Origin: Pseudomonas orientalis
GTDB lineage: Bacteria; Pseudomonadota; Gammaproteobacteria; Pseudomonadales; Pseudomonadaceae
Assembly (NCBI RefSeq): GCF_002934065.1
Contig: NZ_CP018049.1
Location: 5,826,501-5,890,500 of the forward strand
Direction: 5' to 3'
Length of the DNA stretch: 64,000 bases
The notes beneath the pieces are model-generated. The model saw nothing but the letters and a program-made list of their open reading frames with translations. It searched no databases and was not told the origin of the DNA. This document shows positions 17,217-25,985 of the stretch, piece after piece. The translations under genes and the position numbers were made by a program. The first letter of the stretch is position 1; each line of letters opens with the position of its first letter.

Positions 17217-18502
17217 TCGACGCCCTCCGCCAATACGGTGATTTCAACCCGACGATTGCGGGCACGGCCTTCGGCAGTACTGTTGGTCGCCAACGGCTCG
17301 GTGTCGCTGCGGCCTTCGGCGCTGAAGCGGTCACCTTGGCCGGTCTTGGCCGCCAGAATCTCCAGCACCGACCTGGCCCGCGCTTCGGACAGCGCCCAGT
17401 TCGACGGGAAGCGCAACGTCGCAATCGGACGGTTGTCGCTGTGACCGGTGACGCGCACCTGGCCCTTGACCTTGCGGATGGCGTCGGCGATGCGCAGCAT
17501 CAGCGGCTGGTAGTCGTCGACAATGCTGGAACTGGCAGACGCAAACAGTTCATCACCGCGAATCGTCACCACAGAGCGGTCGACCTTGTCTTCCACGGCC
17601 ACGCGGCCGGCCTTGATGTCTTCAGCCAGAAAGCCGGCCAGGCGCGGCCGCTCGATCACTTTCGGTTGCACCACCGGACGGTCGATGGCCTGCACCGGGA
17701 TCTCGCCCAGGGCATGGATATTCTTGAACACCGGCTCCGCATCCGAGGCCAGCTTCATGCGCAGGCCAAACAGCAGCGCCAGCAACAGCGCCAGGCCAAT
17801 CGCCACGGCGATCCACGGCGGCATGAATTGCGTCAGGCGATCCCGCGCCACGGTCACGCCGCGCCAGTGCGGCGACAGCTCACGCTCGTGTTCGCCACGG
17901 GCACTGCGAATCGCGGCGGCAGTGCGCTCGCGCAAGGCTTCCAATTGACTGCGCCCGTCGTTTATCACGCGGTAGCGGCCCTCAAACCCCAGGCACATGC
18001 ACAAGTACAGCAGCTCCAGCAGGTACAGGCGCTCCCGTGGGCTTTGCAGGCAATGGTCGAGCAGCTGAAAGACTTTTTCACCGCCCCAGGCTTCGTTGTG
18101 CACGGTGATCAGCAAGCTCTGTTTGCCCCAATCGCTGGTACTGCCCCAGGGCGTACTCAGCACGGCTTCGTCCAGGGCGGTGCACAGCGCGTATCGGGCC
18201 AGCAGCACCTCGTTGCGCGCCACGCCGGCGGCTTCGGCGCGCTCTTCGAACTGGCGCAGATAGGCCAGCAATTGCGCGCGCAAACTGGCCGGCGCCGGGT
18301 GCGCGATGGTGTTGCGCAACCGCGTCAGCAAGGCCAGCAAGGGGCCGGCGGCACTTTCCAGCGGGTTGAGGCCCTGGCTTTTGCCGGTGAGCATCGGCGC
18401 GGCCGGCATCGACAACGGTGCAGGTTCCGCGCGCGCAGGTTCGGGTGCTCGGCCGCCCGGGCGCGGCATGAACTGAGTGCGGTCATCATCATTGGGATGC
18501 AT
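17213..18502 (-). CDS. tssL: T6SS membrane complex protein TssL (DotU) with OmpA-like domain
   Basis: TssL is the inner-membrane partner of TssM that recruits the baseplate. The 429-residue protein has a proline-rich N-terminus, the DotU helical domain (about 45-210, with LARYALCTALDEAVLSTPWG and LGFEGRYRV), one membrane segment near 229-248 and a C-terminal OmpA/MotB-like peptidoglycan-binding domain (VRVTGHSDNRPIATLRFPSN, then RNRRVEI). The fused peptidoglycan domain marks this as the evolved or specialised TssL. ATG at 18502 lies 6 bp after the tssK stop. Confidence 0.94.
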   Translation of the reverse strand: MHPNDDDRTQFMPRPGGRAPEPARAEPAPLSMPAAPMLTGKSQGLNPLESAAGPLLALLTRLRNTIAHPAPASLRAQLLAYLRQFEERAEAAGVARNEVLLARYALCTALDEAVLSTPWGSTSDWGKQSLLITVHNEAWGGEKVFQLLDHCLQSPRERLYLLELLYLCMCLGFEGRYRVINDGRSQLEALRERTAAAIRSARGEHERELSPHWRGVTVARDRLTQFMPPWIAVAIGLALLLALLFGLRMKLASDAEPVFKNIHALGEIPVQAIDRPVVQPKVIERPRLAGFLAEDIKAGRVAVEDKVDRSVVTIRGDELFASASSSIVDDYQPLMLRIADAIRKVKGQVRVTGHSDNRPIATLRFPSNWALSEARARSVLEILAAKTGQGDRFSAEGRSDTEPLATNSTAEGRARNRRVEITVLAEGVE

Positions 18503-18508
18503 CGCAGA

Positions 18509-19843
18509 TTATCCTCGGATCGCCCAGAAGGCCAGGTTCAAGCCCGGGAACTGCCCGGCGATGTGGAAGGCGAAACCGCCGGAATTGCTCAACTGCTGCC
18601 AGTGCTCGCTGCCGCGGTCCAGCTCGTAATAGGTGCTGCCCGCGTGATAGGGCAATTGGCGTGGCGCCACCGGCAATGGCAGCAGGCCGATGCCCGGCAA
18701 TTGCAGGTTGACCATGTCGCGGATGTGCTCCACCGCGCCGACTTTGCTCTGCTGGCCGAAGCGCGCGCGCAGGGTTTCGCCGGGCACGTCGGCGCGTACC
18801 ACGAGGATGAAACTGGCGCTGTCGAGCAGGGTCTTGTCGGCCAGCATCGCCACATGGATACCGTAGGCTTTCTCCACAATCGGAATCGGCGTGGCCTTGC
18901 TGTCGATCAGCATCGACAGCGCCTCACGCAGGGCGGCCATGACCGGGGTGAAGCTCAGGGCCAGGTCGTCGTGCTGGTACTGCGGGTATTCCTGAGGGCG
19001 GCGGCCAGAGGTGGAGAATGTCGAAAACTCACCGGCCAGGCTCACCAGCTCACTGAAGAAACGCTCCGGGTGCAACGGACTCAACTGGCTCACATGCTGG
19101 ATCAGCGGCTGGGCGCGGTTGACCAATTGCAGCAGCATGAAGTCGGCAATCTCCGAAGCGCCACCGGCACCCGACGCAACCACGCGGCCAGCCAGGGCTT
19201 CGCCACGCTGGTGCAGCAGGCCGAGCAGTTCGCTGCGAAAGGCCGTCAGCGGTTTGCTCGCAGCTACATCCAGCACGGGCGGAATGTACGTGTCGTCGAG
19301 CACCAGTGCGCGGTCGGCGCGCTTTTCCTTGATGCGCACCAGCCCAATGGCGGCGTAGTCGCTGATGCCGTCCTGGGCGGTCAGCAGGCGCAGGGCGCGG
19401 GAACCCACGGCCACCGGCGCGCGGTTTTCGAAGGGCGCGTTATCGTCGCGCACTTCGCGCACCTGGCTCACATAACGCGCGGCTTCCAACGCCTCGCCTT
19501 CATCCACCGTGTCACGCGCACCGGCACGCTTGAGCGGCAGGGCCAGGTACACCAGGCCGTCGCGCAGGCTGTCGTCGATGTTCAGCGGACTCGGCGCCAG
19601 ATCGTCCTGGGGGATATTGAACGGCGTACCGTCAGGCAGCAGGCCACGGGCCGACACGATTGCCAGCTTGCCCTGGGCGAGCAGGCCCTGGTCGATCAGC
19701 AACTCGGAAAAACCCCAGGCACCCGCGGACAAAGGGCGGCTGCGGGCGTCGATCAGGTTTTCCAGGTAACGGTCATGCTGCTGGAAGTGCTGCGTTCCGA
19801 TGAACATGCCTTCCGACCAGACCACGCGATTGTTCCAGGACAT
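18509..19843 (-). CDS. tssK: T6SS baseplate protein TssK
   Basis: TssK is a cytoplasmic trimeric baseplate component that connects TssFG wedges to the TssLM membrane complex. The 444-residue protein begins MSWNNRVVWSEGMFIGTQHFQQHDRYLENL, which is diagnostic, and contains the mid-domain QQSKVGAVEHIRDMVNLQLPG and the C-terminal YYELDRGSEHWQQL. No membrane segment. ATG at 19843 has a GGAG eight bases upstream and follows tssJ by 18 bp. Confidence 0.94.
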   Translation of the reverse strand: MSWNNRVVWSEGMFIGTQHFQQHDRYLENLIDARSRPLSAGAWGFSELLIDQGLLAQGKLAIVSARGLLPDGTPFNIPQDDLAPSPLNIDDSLRDGLVYLALPLKRAGARDTVDEGEALEAARYVSQVREVRDDNAPFENRAPVAVGSRALRLLTAQDGISDYAAIGLVRIKEKRADRALVLDDTYIPPVLDVAASKPLTAFRSELLGLLHQRGEALAGRVVASGAGGASEIADFMLLQLVNRAQPLIQHVSQLSPLHPERFFSELVSLAGEFSTFSTSGRRPQEYPQYQHDDLALSFTPVMAALREALSMLIDSKATPIPIVEKAYGIHVAMLADKTLLDSASFILVVRADVPGETLRARFGQQSKVGAVEHIRDMVNLQLPGIGLLPLPVAPRQLPYHAGSTYYELDRGSEHWQQLSNSGGFAFHIAGQFPGLNLAFWAIRG

Positions 19844-19861
19844 GGGGGCTCCGATTGCTTG

Positions 19862-20371
19862 TTATTGGGCTGGGCTGGAGGGGGTAGCCACGACGTCGGC
19901 GCGCACGGCACGCACATCGAGGCTGATCTGATATTCGCTGTATTGGCGTGGCGGCACGTTGATAACGGCGCGCCATTGCGCACGGTCCAGCTCGCGGTAG
20001 CCCACCAGCAGGCCGATCTGCCGGGTGGCCGGGTCAAGGTCGCGCTGAATGCTCAGTTGTTGGCCGGGCTGGATCACCACTTCGTCCTGGTCCAGCAGGT
20101 CCAGGCCAAGCGTGGATTGCGCACGGTCAGCCAGGGCGAAGTAGTCGGAGCGCGCGAACGTCGCGGCGTTTTTCAGCTCGAAAATACGCACCCGAACTGG
20201 CGCGGGCTGCCCGCTGGCACCAGGGTTGAGCCCGGCGATCGCGTGAAAATGCAGCTCGACGGCGGCCGTGTCCGCTTCAGCTTCAGCGGCGGTTTCGGGT
20301 TTGGTCGCGTCTTTGGCACACGCCGTCAGCAGCAGCGCGGTGGCGGCTGCAAGTAAAAACCTGGGAATCAT
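19862..20371 (-). CDS. tssJ: T6SS outer-membrane lipoprotein TssJ
   Basis: TssJ is the lipoprotein that holds the TssM periplasmic domain at the outer membrane. The 169-residue precursor has a short signal peptide with lipobox LLTAC (Cys18, then Ala, fitting outer-membrane targeting). The mature part is the transthyretin-like beta sandwich seen in the family: VRVRIFELKNAATFARSDYF, DEVVIQPGQQLSI and IGLLVGYRELDRAQWR. Placed between fha and tssK as in the P. aeruginosa H1 cluster. Confidence 0.92.
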   Translation of the reverse strand: MIPRFLLAAATALLLTACAKDATKPETAAEAEADTAAVELHFHAIAGLNPGASGQPAPVRVRIFELKNAATFARSDYFALADRAQSTLGLDLLDQDEVVIQPGQQLSIQRDLDPATRQIGLLVGYRELDRAQWRAVINVPPRQYSEYQISLDVRAVRADVVATPSSPAQ

Positions 20372-20427
20372 CCTGCGTCCTCAATGACGTGTTTAGCTAT
20401 CCGTTTTATCCATTACTGCGACGCGGT

Positions 20428-21756
20428 TCAGCGTCGCTGTCGTGCACTGTGCGCTTCGTAGGCCCGGCTGAATTCGCGGCCGAACAGGTCCTGGAAATCT
20501 TCCTGGGCCTCGCGGGAAATATTGCTGTAGAGCTCGGTGAATTGCTGCCAGTACTGGGCCTGGCGCGAGCCGTTGAAAATACTTGAGAGGCCGCCGGGCT
20601 TGCCCATGCGCTCTTCCAGCTGCGCCGGTTCAAAGCGCAGCAGCAAGTGCTTGAGCGCCGCTTCCACACCCGCCATCACGGCCAGTTGGTGCGCGCGCAG
20701 GTCGTCGAAGCTGTCACGCACGGCAGCGTCCGGCGCCATGAAGGCCTGGTTGCCGTGACGAAGCAGCAGCAGTAACGCTTCGTCGGCATTCGGGGCGAAT
20801 TTCAACGGGTTGTTTTCGGCCGGGCGGATCATGGTTTGCTGCATGCGAAATTCGCCCTTGAGGCTGGCGCGGGCACGCAACACGTCGATCAGGCCTTCGA
20901 CCATCAGCCGGTAGCTGCGGCCGATGTTTTCCATCTGGGCGCAGGCATCGGCCCGATCCAGACGCAACTGATCGAGGCCGGCACCGCGCAGGAAGGCTTG
21001 CAAGAGGTCGGCGTGTGGCTGGGCGTCACCGGCGGGCGGCGCGGCCGGCTCGACCACAGGCGGCGGCGCAATCACCGGCGCAGGGGGCGGCGTGGTAGGC
21101 GGCGTAACAGCGGCGAGCGGCGCGGGTGCGTCGCCAAGCAGGTCCCAGTCTTCGGGAATGACCGCACCGGGCACCGCCGGCAATTCGGCAACCGGCGCCG
21201 GCGGACGGAAGTCATGTTGCTCGGAGGGCACGTGGTCTGCCACGGTGGGCGGTGGCACGGCAGTGGGACTGAGGAAATCGAACAGGTCCGGCAAGGTCTC
21301 CATCGACGAAGCGCCATGAAACTGCGGCGCGATCATCGGAGTCGGCGCGGGCGGGCTCGCCACCGCGCCCATCAACGCCTCAAAGCTGTTCGGCGAATCA
21401 CCGGCGAACGGCTGGCTGTCGACGGCCTGCACATTGAAATCGATGCGCGCCTGGATTTCGTAATCGCCGATGCGAATCAACTCGCCATCCTGCAGCGGCT
21501 CGCTGTTACCACGGCGCATCCGGATGCCGGCGTTGACCAACTCCACACCGTTGGTACTGTTGTCGGTTAAATAGTAACGGCCGTCTTTGTACTGAATAAC
21601 GCAATGTTGCGAGGAGACAAGTCGTTCGGGATCGGGCAATACCCAGTCATTTTCCGAACTGCGGCCGATCGCCATCGAGCCCTGGTTCATGGACTTTTCG
21701 GCGCACTGCCCTGGGGTAATCTTGTGATAACTAGTGATAGTCAAACACAGCGACAT
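20428..21756 (-). CDS. fha1: T6SS forkhead-associated scaffold protein Fha
   Basis: Fha is the substrate of PpkA; its phosphorylated form nucleates T6SS assembly. The 442-residue protein has an N-terminal FHA domain (about 1-105) with the phospho-binding residues in GRSSEND, SSQHC and DNSTNGVEL, a proline/alanine-rich linker (about 120-260) and a C-terminal helical T6SS-FHA domain (FLRGAGLDQLRLDRADACAQ, then FQDLFGREFSRAYE). I chose the ATG at 21756 (MSLCLTITSYHK), preceded by AAGGAGG; the longer start at 21777 lies upstream of that ribosome site. First gene of the minus-strand operon. Confidence 0.93.
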   Translation of the reverse strand: MSLCLTITSYHKITPGQCAEKSMNQGSMAIGRSSENDWVLPDPERLVSSQHCVIQYKDGRYYLTDNSTNGVELVNAGIRMRRGNSEPLQDGELIRIGDYEIQARIDFNVQAVDSQPFAGDSPNSFEALMGAVASPPAPTPMIAPQFHGASSMETLPDLFDFLSPTAVPPPTVADHVPSEQHDFRPPAPVAELPAVPGAVIPEDWDLLGDAPAPLAAVTPPTTPPPAPVIAPPPVVEPAAPPAGDAQPHADLLQAFLRGAGLDQLRLDRADACAQMENIGRSYRLMVEGLIDVLRARASLKGEFRMQQTMIRPAENNPLKFAPNADEALLLLLRHGNQAFMAPDAAVRDSFDDLRAHQLAVMAGVEAALKHLLLRFEPAQLEERMGKPGGLSSIFNGSRQAQYWQQFTELYSNISREAQEDFQDLFGREFSRAYEAHSARQRR

Positions 21757-22148
21757 CTTGCCTCCTTGCTGATACACCGCGCGCGGTCGAGATCAGGCTA
21801 CGCTTGCCTGAATATCGGCGCCAGGTCGTCGGACCGAGCGTTTAAATCCGCATTTGCCAGCATGATCGCTGATCTTATCCGGCTTGCATGACAGAAATCC
21901 TCTGCGGGGCGCACCGTTCGACCCATCAGTCGCGCAGGTTGTTAAACACCGCACATCTGTCACAGAGGGCGAATAGCTTACCTTGACAACGCATAAGTAC
22001 TACACCAAAAATGCACAACTTCTTGAACATCAGTGATGTCACGGTAGTGGCACGCTGAGACTATGACCAAGAAAACATGCAAAGTTCACCGCGCAACTAA
22101 TGCATGCATTGCCCGGCATCTAACGGGCTGATAGGGAGATCGAATTCA
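21757..22148. promoter_or_regulatory. Divergent T6SS control region between fha and tssA
   Basis: This 392-bp gap carries both T6SS operon promoters, but I cannot place either convincingly. A TTGACA occurs at 21983-21988 on the plus strand without a clear -10 partner. A perfect 12-bp palindrome AATGCATGCATT is at 22099-22110, and a GCCCG/CGGGC hairpin at 22111-22128 ends just before the AGGGAG ribosome site of tssA. GGA motifs at both ribosome sites would suit RsmA control as known for H1-T6SS, which is inference. Confidence 0.5.
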
Positions 22149-23168
22149 GTGGATGTGCCGTTGCTGCTCACCGCCGTTTCCGCGACTTCGCCCTGTGGCG
22201 AAGACATGGAATATGACGCGCAATTTCTGCAATTGGAACGTGATGCCAAGGGCCAGCCCGAGCGCAGCATGGGCGATTCGATCCTGCCCGCCGAGCCGCC
22301 GGAGTGGCGCAGCATCCAGCAACAGAGCCTCGACCTGTTGCAGCGCAGCAAAGACCTGCGCATCACCCACTTTCTGCTGCAAAGCACCCTCGCCCTCCAG
22401 GGCGTGGCCGGCCTGGCCGAAGCGCTGACGCTGATCGATGCGTTGCTGCGCGATTACTGGGCCGACCTGCACCCACGCCTGGATGCCGACGACGATAACG
22501 ATCCCACCGTACGCATAAACGCTCTCACCGGCCTGACCTGCGACACCAATATCCGCCTGCTGCGTGAAAGCATCCTCACGCGCTCACGCACCTTCGGCCC
22601 CGTGACGCTGCGCGCGGCGCTCAACGCCAGCGGCCTGTTAAGCTTCCCCGATGAACAACTCGGCGCCCAGCAACTCAACGCCGCGTTCCTCGACAGCGAT
22701 CCGGAGCAACTGCAGGCCACCCGCGATGCGCTGATTGCGGCGCGCGCCGCCTGCGAAGCGATCGAACAACAGGTCAACGAGCAGGTCGGTTCCGCTCAGG
22801 GCGTGGACCTCAGTGCCTTGAAGCAACCGCTCAAGCAGGCCCTGCAATTGCTCAATCAAGCGGTGCCCGGCGCCGCCAGCAGCAGCGAACCCGAGGCCGT
22901 CAGTGAAGACAACGCCCCCTCGTTGGCCTACGCCGCTGCCCCCGCAGCCCCGCGTCCGGTCGGCGACATCGCCAGCCGCGACGATGTGCTGCGCAGCCTC
23001 GACAAAATCCTTGCGTATTACACCCGGCACGAGCCTTCAAGCCCGCTGCCGGTGCTGTTGAACCGAGCGAAGAATCTGGTGCATGCCGATTTCGCGGCCA
23101 TCGTGCGCAATCTGATTCCCGACGGCATGTCCCAATTTGAAAACCTGCGCGGCCCTGACAGCGAGTAG
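22149..23168 (+). CDS. tssA: T6SS sheath-assembly protein TssA
   Basis: TssA primes tail-tube and sheath polymerisation. The 339-residue protein carries the N-terminal ImpA domain (DVPLLLTAVSATSPCGEDME, AEPPEWRSIQQQSLDLLQRS, WADLHPRLDADDDNDPTVRI), and a C-terminal region ending DFAAIVRNLIPDGMSQFENL very like P. aeruginosa TssA1. I set the start at the GTG 22149 (reads MDVPLLL), 11 bases after AGGGAG, because family members begin here; an ATG at 22104 lies upstream of that site inside a palindrome. First gene of the plus-strand operon. Confidence 0.92.
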   Translation: MDVPLLLTAVSATSPCGEDMEYDAQFLQLERDAKGQPERSMGDSILPAEPPEWRSIQQQSLDLLQRSKDLRITHFLLQSTLALQGVAGLAEALTLIDALLRDYWADLHPRLDADDDNDPTVRINALTGLTCDTNIRLLRESILTRSRTFGPVTLRAALNASGLLSFPDEQLGAQQLNAAFLDSDPEQLQATRDALIAARAACEAIEQQVNEQVGSAQGVDLSALKQPLKQALQLLNQAVPGAASSSEPEAVSEDNAPSLAYAAAPAAPRPVGDIASRDDVLRSLDKILAYYTRHEPSSPLPVLLNRAKNLVHADFAAIVRNLIPDGMSQFENLRGPDSE

Positions 23169-23223
23169 GCCGCCGGACCGTGCAGTAACAACACCGTCGC
23201 TCAAGCGACCAGGAGCAGCAAAC

Positions 23224-23730
23224 GTGGCGAAGCAAAGTTCTCAGAAATTCATCGCGCGCAACCGTGCGCCTCGAGTGCAGATCGAGTACGACGTCGAGCT
23301 TTACGGCGCCGAGAAAAAGGTCCAGCTGCCCTTCGTCATGGGCGTGATGGCCGACCTCGCCGGCAAACCTGCCGAGCCGCTGGCACCCGTGGCCGACCGC
23401 AAGTTCCTTGAAGTGGACGTCGACAACTTCGACTCGCGCCTCAAGGCCATGCAGCCACGCGTGGCGTTCCACGTACCCAATGAGCTGACCGGCGAAGGCA
23501 ACCTGAGCCTGGACATCACCTTCGAAAGCATGGACGACTTCAGCCCTGCCGCCGTGGCGCGCAAGGTCGACTCGTTGAACCAGCTGCTCGAAGCCCGCAC
23601 CCAGCTGGCCAACCTGCTGACCTACATGGACGGCAAGACCGGCGCTGAAGAAATCATCATGAAGGCGATCAAGGACCCGGCACTGCTCCAGGCTCTTGCC
23701 AGTGCGCCCAAGCCTGCAGGGGAGCAGTAA
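23224..23730 (+). CDS. tssB: T6SS contractile sheath small subunit TssB
   Basis: TssB pairs with TssC to form the sheath around the Hcp tube. The 168-residue protein matches the family length and shows RNRAPRVQIEYDVELYGAEK, LPFVMGVMADLAG, RKFLEVDVDNFDSRLKAMQP and the C-terminal helix region LNQLLEARTQLANLLTYMDG. The GTG start at 23224 follows CCAGGAGCAGC; an upstream ATG at 23137 falls inside tssA. Separated from tssC by 2 bp. Confidence 0.95.
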   Translation: MAKQSSQKFIARNRAPRVQIEYDVELYGAEKKVQLPFVMGVMADLAGKPAEPLAPVADRKFLEVDVDNFDSRLKAMQPRVAFHVPNELTGEGNLSLDITFESMDDFSPAAVARKVDSLNQLLEARTQLANLLTYMDGKTGAEEIIMKAIKDPALLQALASAPKPAGEQ

Positions 23731-23732
23731 GC

Positions 23733-25229
23733 ATGACTGACAATACCGTTCGCGAAGGCGCGCCCAACCTGGGCGCCACCGAAGAAACCAGCGAGTTCGC
23801 CTCGCTGTTGATGCAGGAATTCAAGCCCAAGACCGAGCGCGCCCGCGAAGCCGTGGAGACCGCCGTGCGCACCCTGGCCGAACAGGCCCTGGCGCAAACC
23901 GACCTGGTGTCCAATGACGCGATCAAATCGATCGAATCGATCATCGCCGCCATCGACGCCAAGCTCACGGCCCAGGTCAACCAGATCATCCACCATCAGG
24001 ATTTCCAGCAGCTGGAAAGCGCCTGGCGTGGCCTGCACTACTTGGTCAACAACACCGAGAGCGATGAGCAACTGAAGATTCGCGTGCTCAATATCTCCAA
24101 GCCGGACTTGCACAAGACCCTGAAGAAATTCAAAGGTACGGCGTGGGACCAGAGCCCGATTTTCAAGAAAATGTACGAAGAAGAATACGGCCAGTTCGGC
24201 GGTGAACCTTACGGCTGCCTGGTAGGCGACTACTACTTCGACCAGTCGCCGCCGGATGTGGAACTGCTGGGCGAGCTGTCGAAAGTCTGCGCCGCCATGC
24301 ACTCCCCGTTCATCGCTGCCGCGTCGCCAACCGTGATGGGCATGGGCTCGTGGCAAGAACTGTCGAACCCGCGCGACCTGACCAAAATCTTCACCACCCC
24401 GGAATACGCCGGCTGGCGTTCGCTGCGTGAATCGGAAGACTCGCGCTACATCGGCCTGACCATGCCGCGCTTCCTCGCGCGCCTGCCGTATGGCGCCAAA
24501 ACTGACCCGGTGGAAGCCTTCGCCTTCGAAGAAAACACCGACGGCGCCGACAGCTCCAAGTACACCTGGGCCAACGCCGCATACGCGATGGCGGTGAACA
24601 TCAACCGCTCGTTCAAACACTACGGCTGGTGCTCGCGCATCCGTGGCATCGAGTCCGGCGGCGAAGTGGAAAACCTGCCGGCGCACACGTTCCCTACCGA
24701 TGACGGTGGCGTGGACATGAAGTGCCCGACCGAAATCGCCATCAGCGACCGCCGTGAAGCAGAGCTGGCGAAGAACGGTTTCATGCCGCTGCTGCACAAG
24801 AAAAACACCGACTTCGCCGCGTTCATCGGCGCCCAGTCGCTGCAGAAACCGGCCGAGTACGACGACCCGGACGCCACCGCCAACGCCAACCTGGCCGCGC
24901 GCCTGCCGTACCTGTTCGCCACCTGCCGTTTCGCCCACTACCTCAAGTGCATCGTGCGCGACAAGGTCGGCTCCTTCAAAGAGAAGGACGAGATGCAGCG
25001 CTGGTTGCAGGACTGGATCCTCAACTACGTCGATGGCGATCCTGCGCACTCCACCGAGACCACCAAGGCCCAGCACCCGTTGGCGGCTGCCGAAGTGATC
25101 GTGGAAGAAGTCGAAGGCAACCCGGGGTATTACAACTCCAAGTTCTACCTGCGCCCGCACTACCAGCTTGAAGGGCTGACGGTGTCGTTGCGTTTGGTAT
25201 CGAAGCTGCCTTCGGCCAAGAGCGCCTAA
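23733..25229 (+). CDS. tssC: T6SS contractile sheath large subunit TssC
   Basis: The 498-residue large sheath subunit has the canonical length and motifs: HHQDFQQLESAWRGLHYLVN, FKKMYEEEYGQFGGEPYGCL, WRSLRESEDSRYIGLTMPRF, and the C-terminal YYNSKFYLRPHYQLEGLTVS that contacts ClpV/TssB. ATG at 23733 is preceded by GGGGAG. It ends 189 bp before hcp, a gap filled by a REPIN and another palindromic repeat. Confidence 0.97.
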   Translation: MTDNTVREGAPNLGATEETSEFASLLMQEFKPKTERAREAVETAVRTLAEQALAQTDLVSNDAIKSIESIIAAIDAKLTAQVNQIIHHQDFQQLESAWRGLHYLVNNTESDEQLKIRVLNISKPDLHKTLKKFKGTAWDQSPIFKKMYEEEYGQFGGEPYGCLVGDYYFDQSPPDVELLGELSKVCAAMHSPFIAAASPTVMGMGSWQELSNPRDLTKIFTTPEYAGWRSLRESEDSRYIGLTMPRFLARLPYGAKTDPVEAFAFEENTDGADSSKYTWANAAYAMAVNINRSFKHYGWCSRIRGIESGGEVENLPAHTFPTDDGGVDMKCPTEIAISDRREAELAKNGFMPLLHKKNTDFAAFIGAQSLQKPAEYDDPDATANANLAARLPYLFATCRFAHYLKCIVRDKVGSFKEKDEMQRWLQDWILNYVDGDPAHSTETTKAQHPLAAAEVIVEEVEGNPGYYNSKFYLRPHYQLEGLTVSLRLVSKLPSAKSA

Positions 25230-25252
25230 ACCTGGGTTGAACTAGCTCTCCT

Positions 25253-25337
25253 GTGGGAGGGGGCTTGCCCCCGATGCAGACGACGCGGTCTACCAGTCAG
25301 ACCGCGTCGATTCCATCGGGGGCAAGCCCCCTCCCAC
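25253..25337. repeat. REPIN, copy 3, between tssC and hcp
   Basis: REP cores at 25253-25275 and 25315-25337 in inverted orientation. The inner part is itself a perfect 10-bp stem (GACGCGGTCT / AGACCGCGTC, about 25283-25309), so the whole element can fold as one long cruciform or RNA hairpin inside the T6SS operon transcript. Confidence 0.93.
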
Positions 25338-25352
25338 ACAAAAACACAGGAT

Positions 25353-25379
25353 GCGTTACCACGCAGAGCGTGGGAACGA
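25353..25379. repeat. Second palindromic repeat type (CCACGC-AGA-GCGTGG)
   Basis: CGTTACCACGC and GCGTGGGAACG form a nearly perfect 11-bp stem with an AGA loop, 40 bp before the hcp start. A related element with GCGTGGGAACGATCA is found at 56641-56695. I recall this as a dispersed repeat in fluorescent pseudomonads. Confidence 0.6.
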
Positions 25380-25418
25380 TCACCAAATACAGTGGCTGAG
25401 TCCACACAGGGAGAAAAC

Positions 25419-25907
25419 ATGGCTGTTGATATTTTCATCAAGATCGGCGACATCAAGGGCGAGTCCATGGACAAGGCCCACAAGGACGAAATCGACGTGC
25501 TGAACTGGAGCTGGGGCATGGCCCAGTCCGGCAACATGCATGTGGGCGGTGGCGGTGGCGCGGGCAAGGTGAATATCCAGGACCTGTCGCTGACCAAATA
25601 CGTCGACAAAGCGTCGCCGAACCTGATGATGCACTGCGCCAGCGGCAAGCACATCGACAAGGTCAAACTGACCGTGCGCAAGGCCGGTGGCGAAAGCCAG
25701 GTCGAGTACATGGTGATCAACCTGGAAGAAGTGCTGGTCACCTCGCTGAGCACCGGCGGTTCGGGCACCGATGACCGCCTGACCGAAAACGTCACCCTGA
25801 ACTTCGCCCAGGTGATGGTCGACTACCAGCCGCAGAAAGCCGACGGCACCAAAGACGGCGGCGCGATCAAGTTTGGCTGGAACATCCGTTCCAACACCAA
25901 GCGCTGA
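25419..25907 (+). CDS. hcp: T6SS tail-tube protein Hcp
   Basis: Hcp forms the hexameric rings of the inner tube and is itself secreted; it also chaperones small effectors. The 162-residue protein begins MAVDIFIKIGDIKGESMDKA, the standard start for H1-type Hcp, and contains LNWSWGMAQSGNMH, LTKYVDKASPNLMMHCASGK and the closing VMVDYQPQK. ATG at 25419 follows CAGGGAGA. The frame opens at 25392, but that upstream part includes the ribosome site. A strong hairpin follows the stop. Confidence 0.97.
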   Translation: MAVDIFIKIGDIKGESMDKAHKDEIDVLNWSWGMAQSGNMHVGGGGGAGKVNIQDLSLTKYVDKASPNLMMHCASGKHIDKVKLTVRKAGGESQVEYMVINLEEVLVTSLSTGGSGTDDRLTENVTLNFAQVMVDYQPQKADGTKDGGAIKFGWNIRSNTKR

Positions 25908-25913
25908 TAGCCC

Positions 25914-25944
25914 CTGCAGCCGTGGCCTTGCGCCACGGCTGCAG
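25914..25944 (+). terminator. Hairpin after hcp (possible partial terminator or RNA stabiliser)
   Basis: CTGCAGCCGTGGC pairs perfectly with GCCACGGCTGCAG around a 5-nt loop and is followed by ACATTTTG. With only a weak T run it may terminate partially or protect the hcp message 3' end, which would give more Hcp than the downstream baseplate proteins. Confidence 0.6.
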
Positions 25945-25985
25945 ACATTTTGTCCCTCCCGCAACCCGTCCGTGGAGCTGCTTTG

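Noticed and set aside
17336-20356. 1006-residue open frame on the plus strand opposite tssL-tssK-tssJ
   Set aside because: It is antisense to three well recognised T6SS genes, is rich in His/Arg/Gln and shows no family motif; long shadow frames are normal at this GC content.
22045-22075. A sigma-54 promoter before tssA (TGGCAC near 22050)
   Set aside because: The required GC at -12 with correct spacing is not present.
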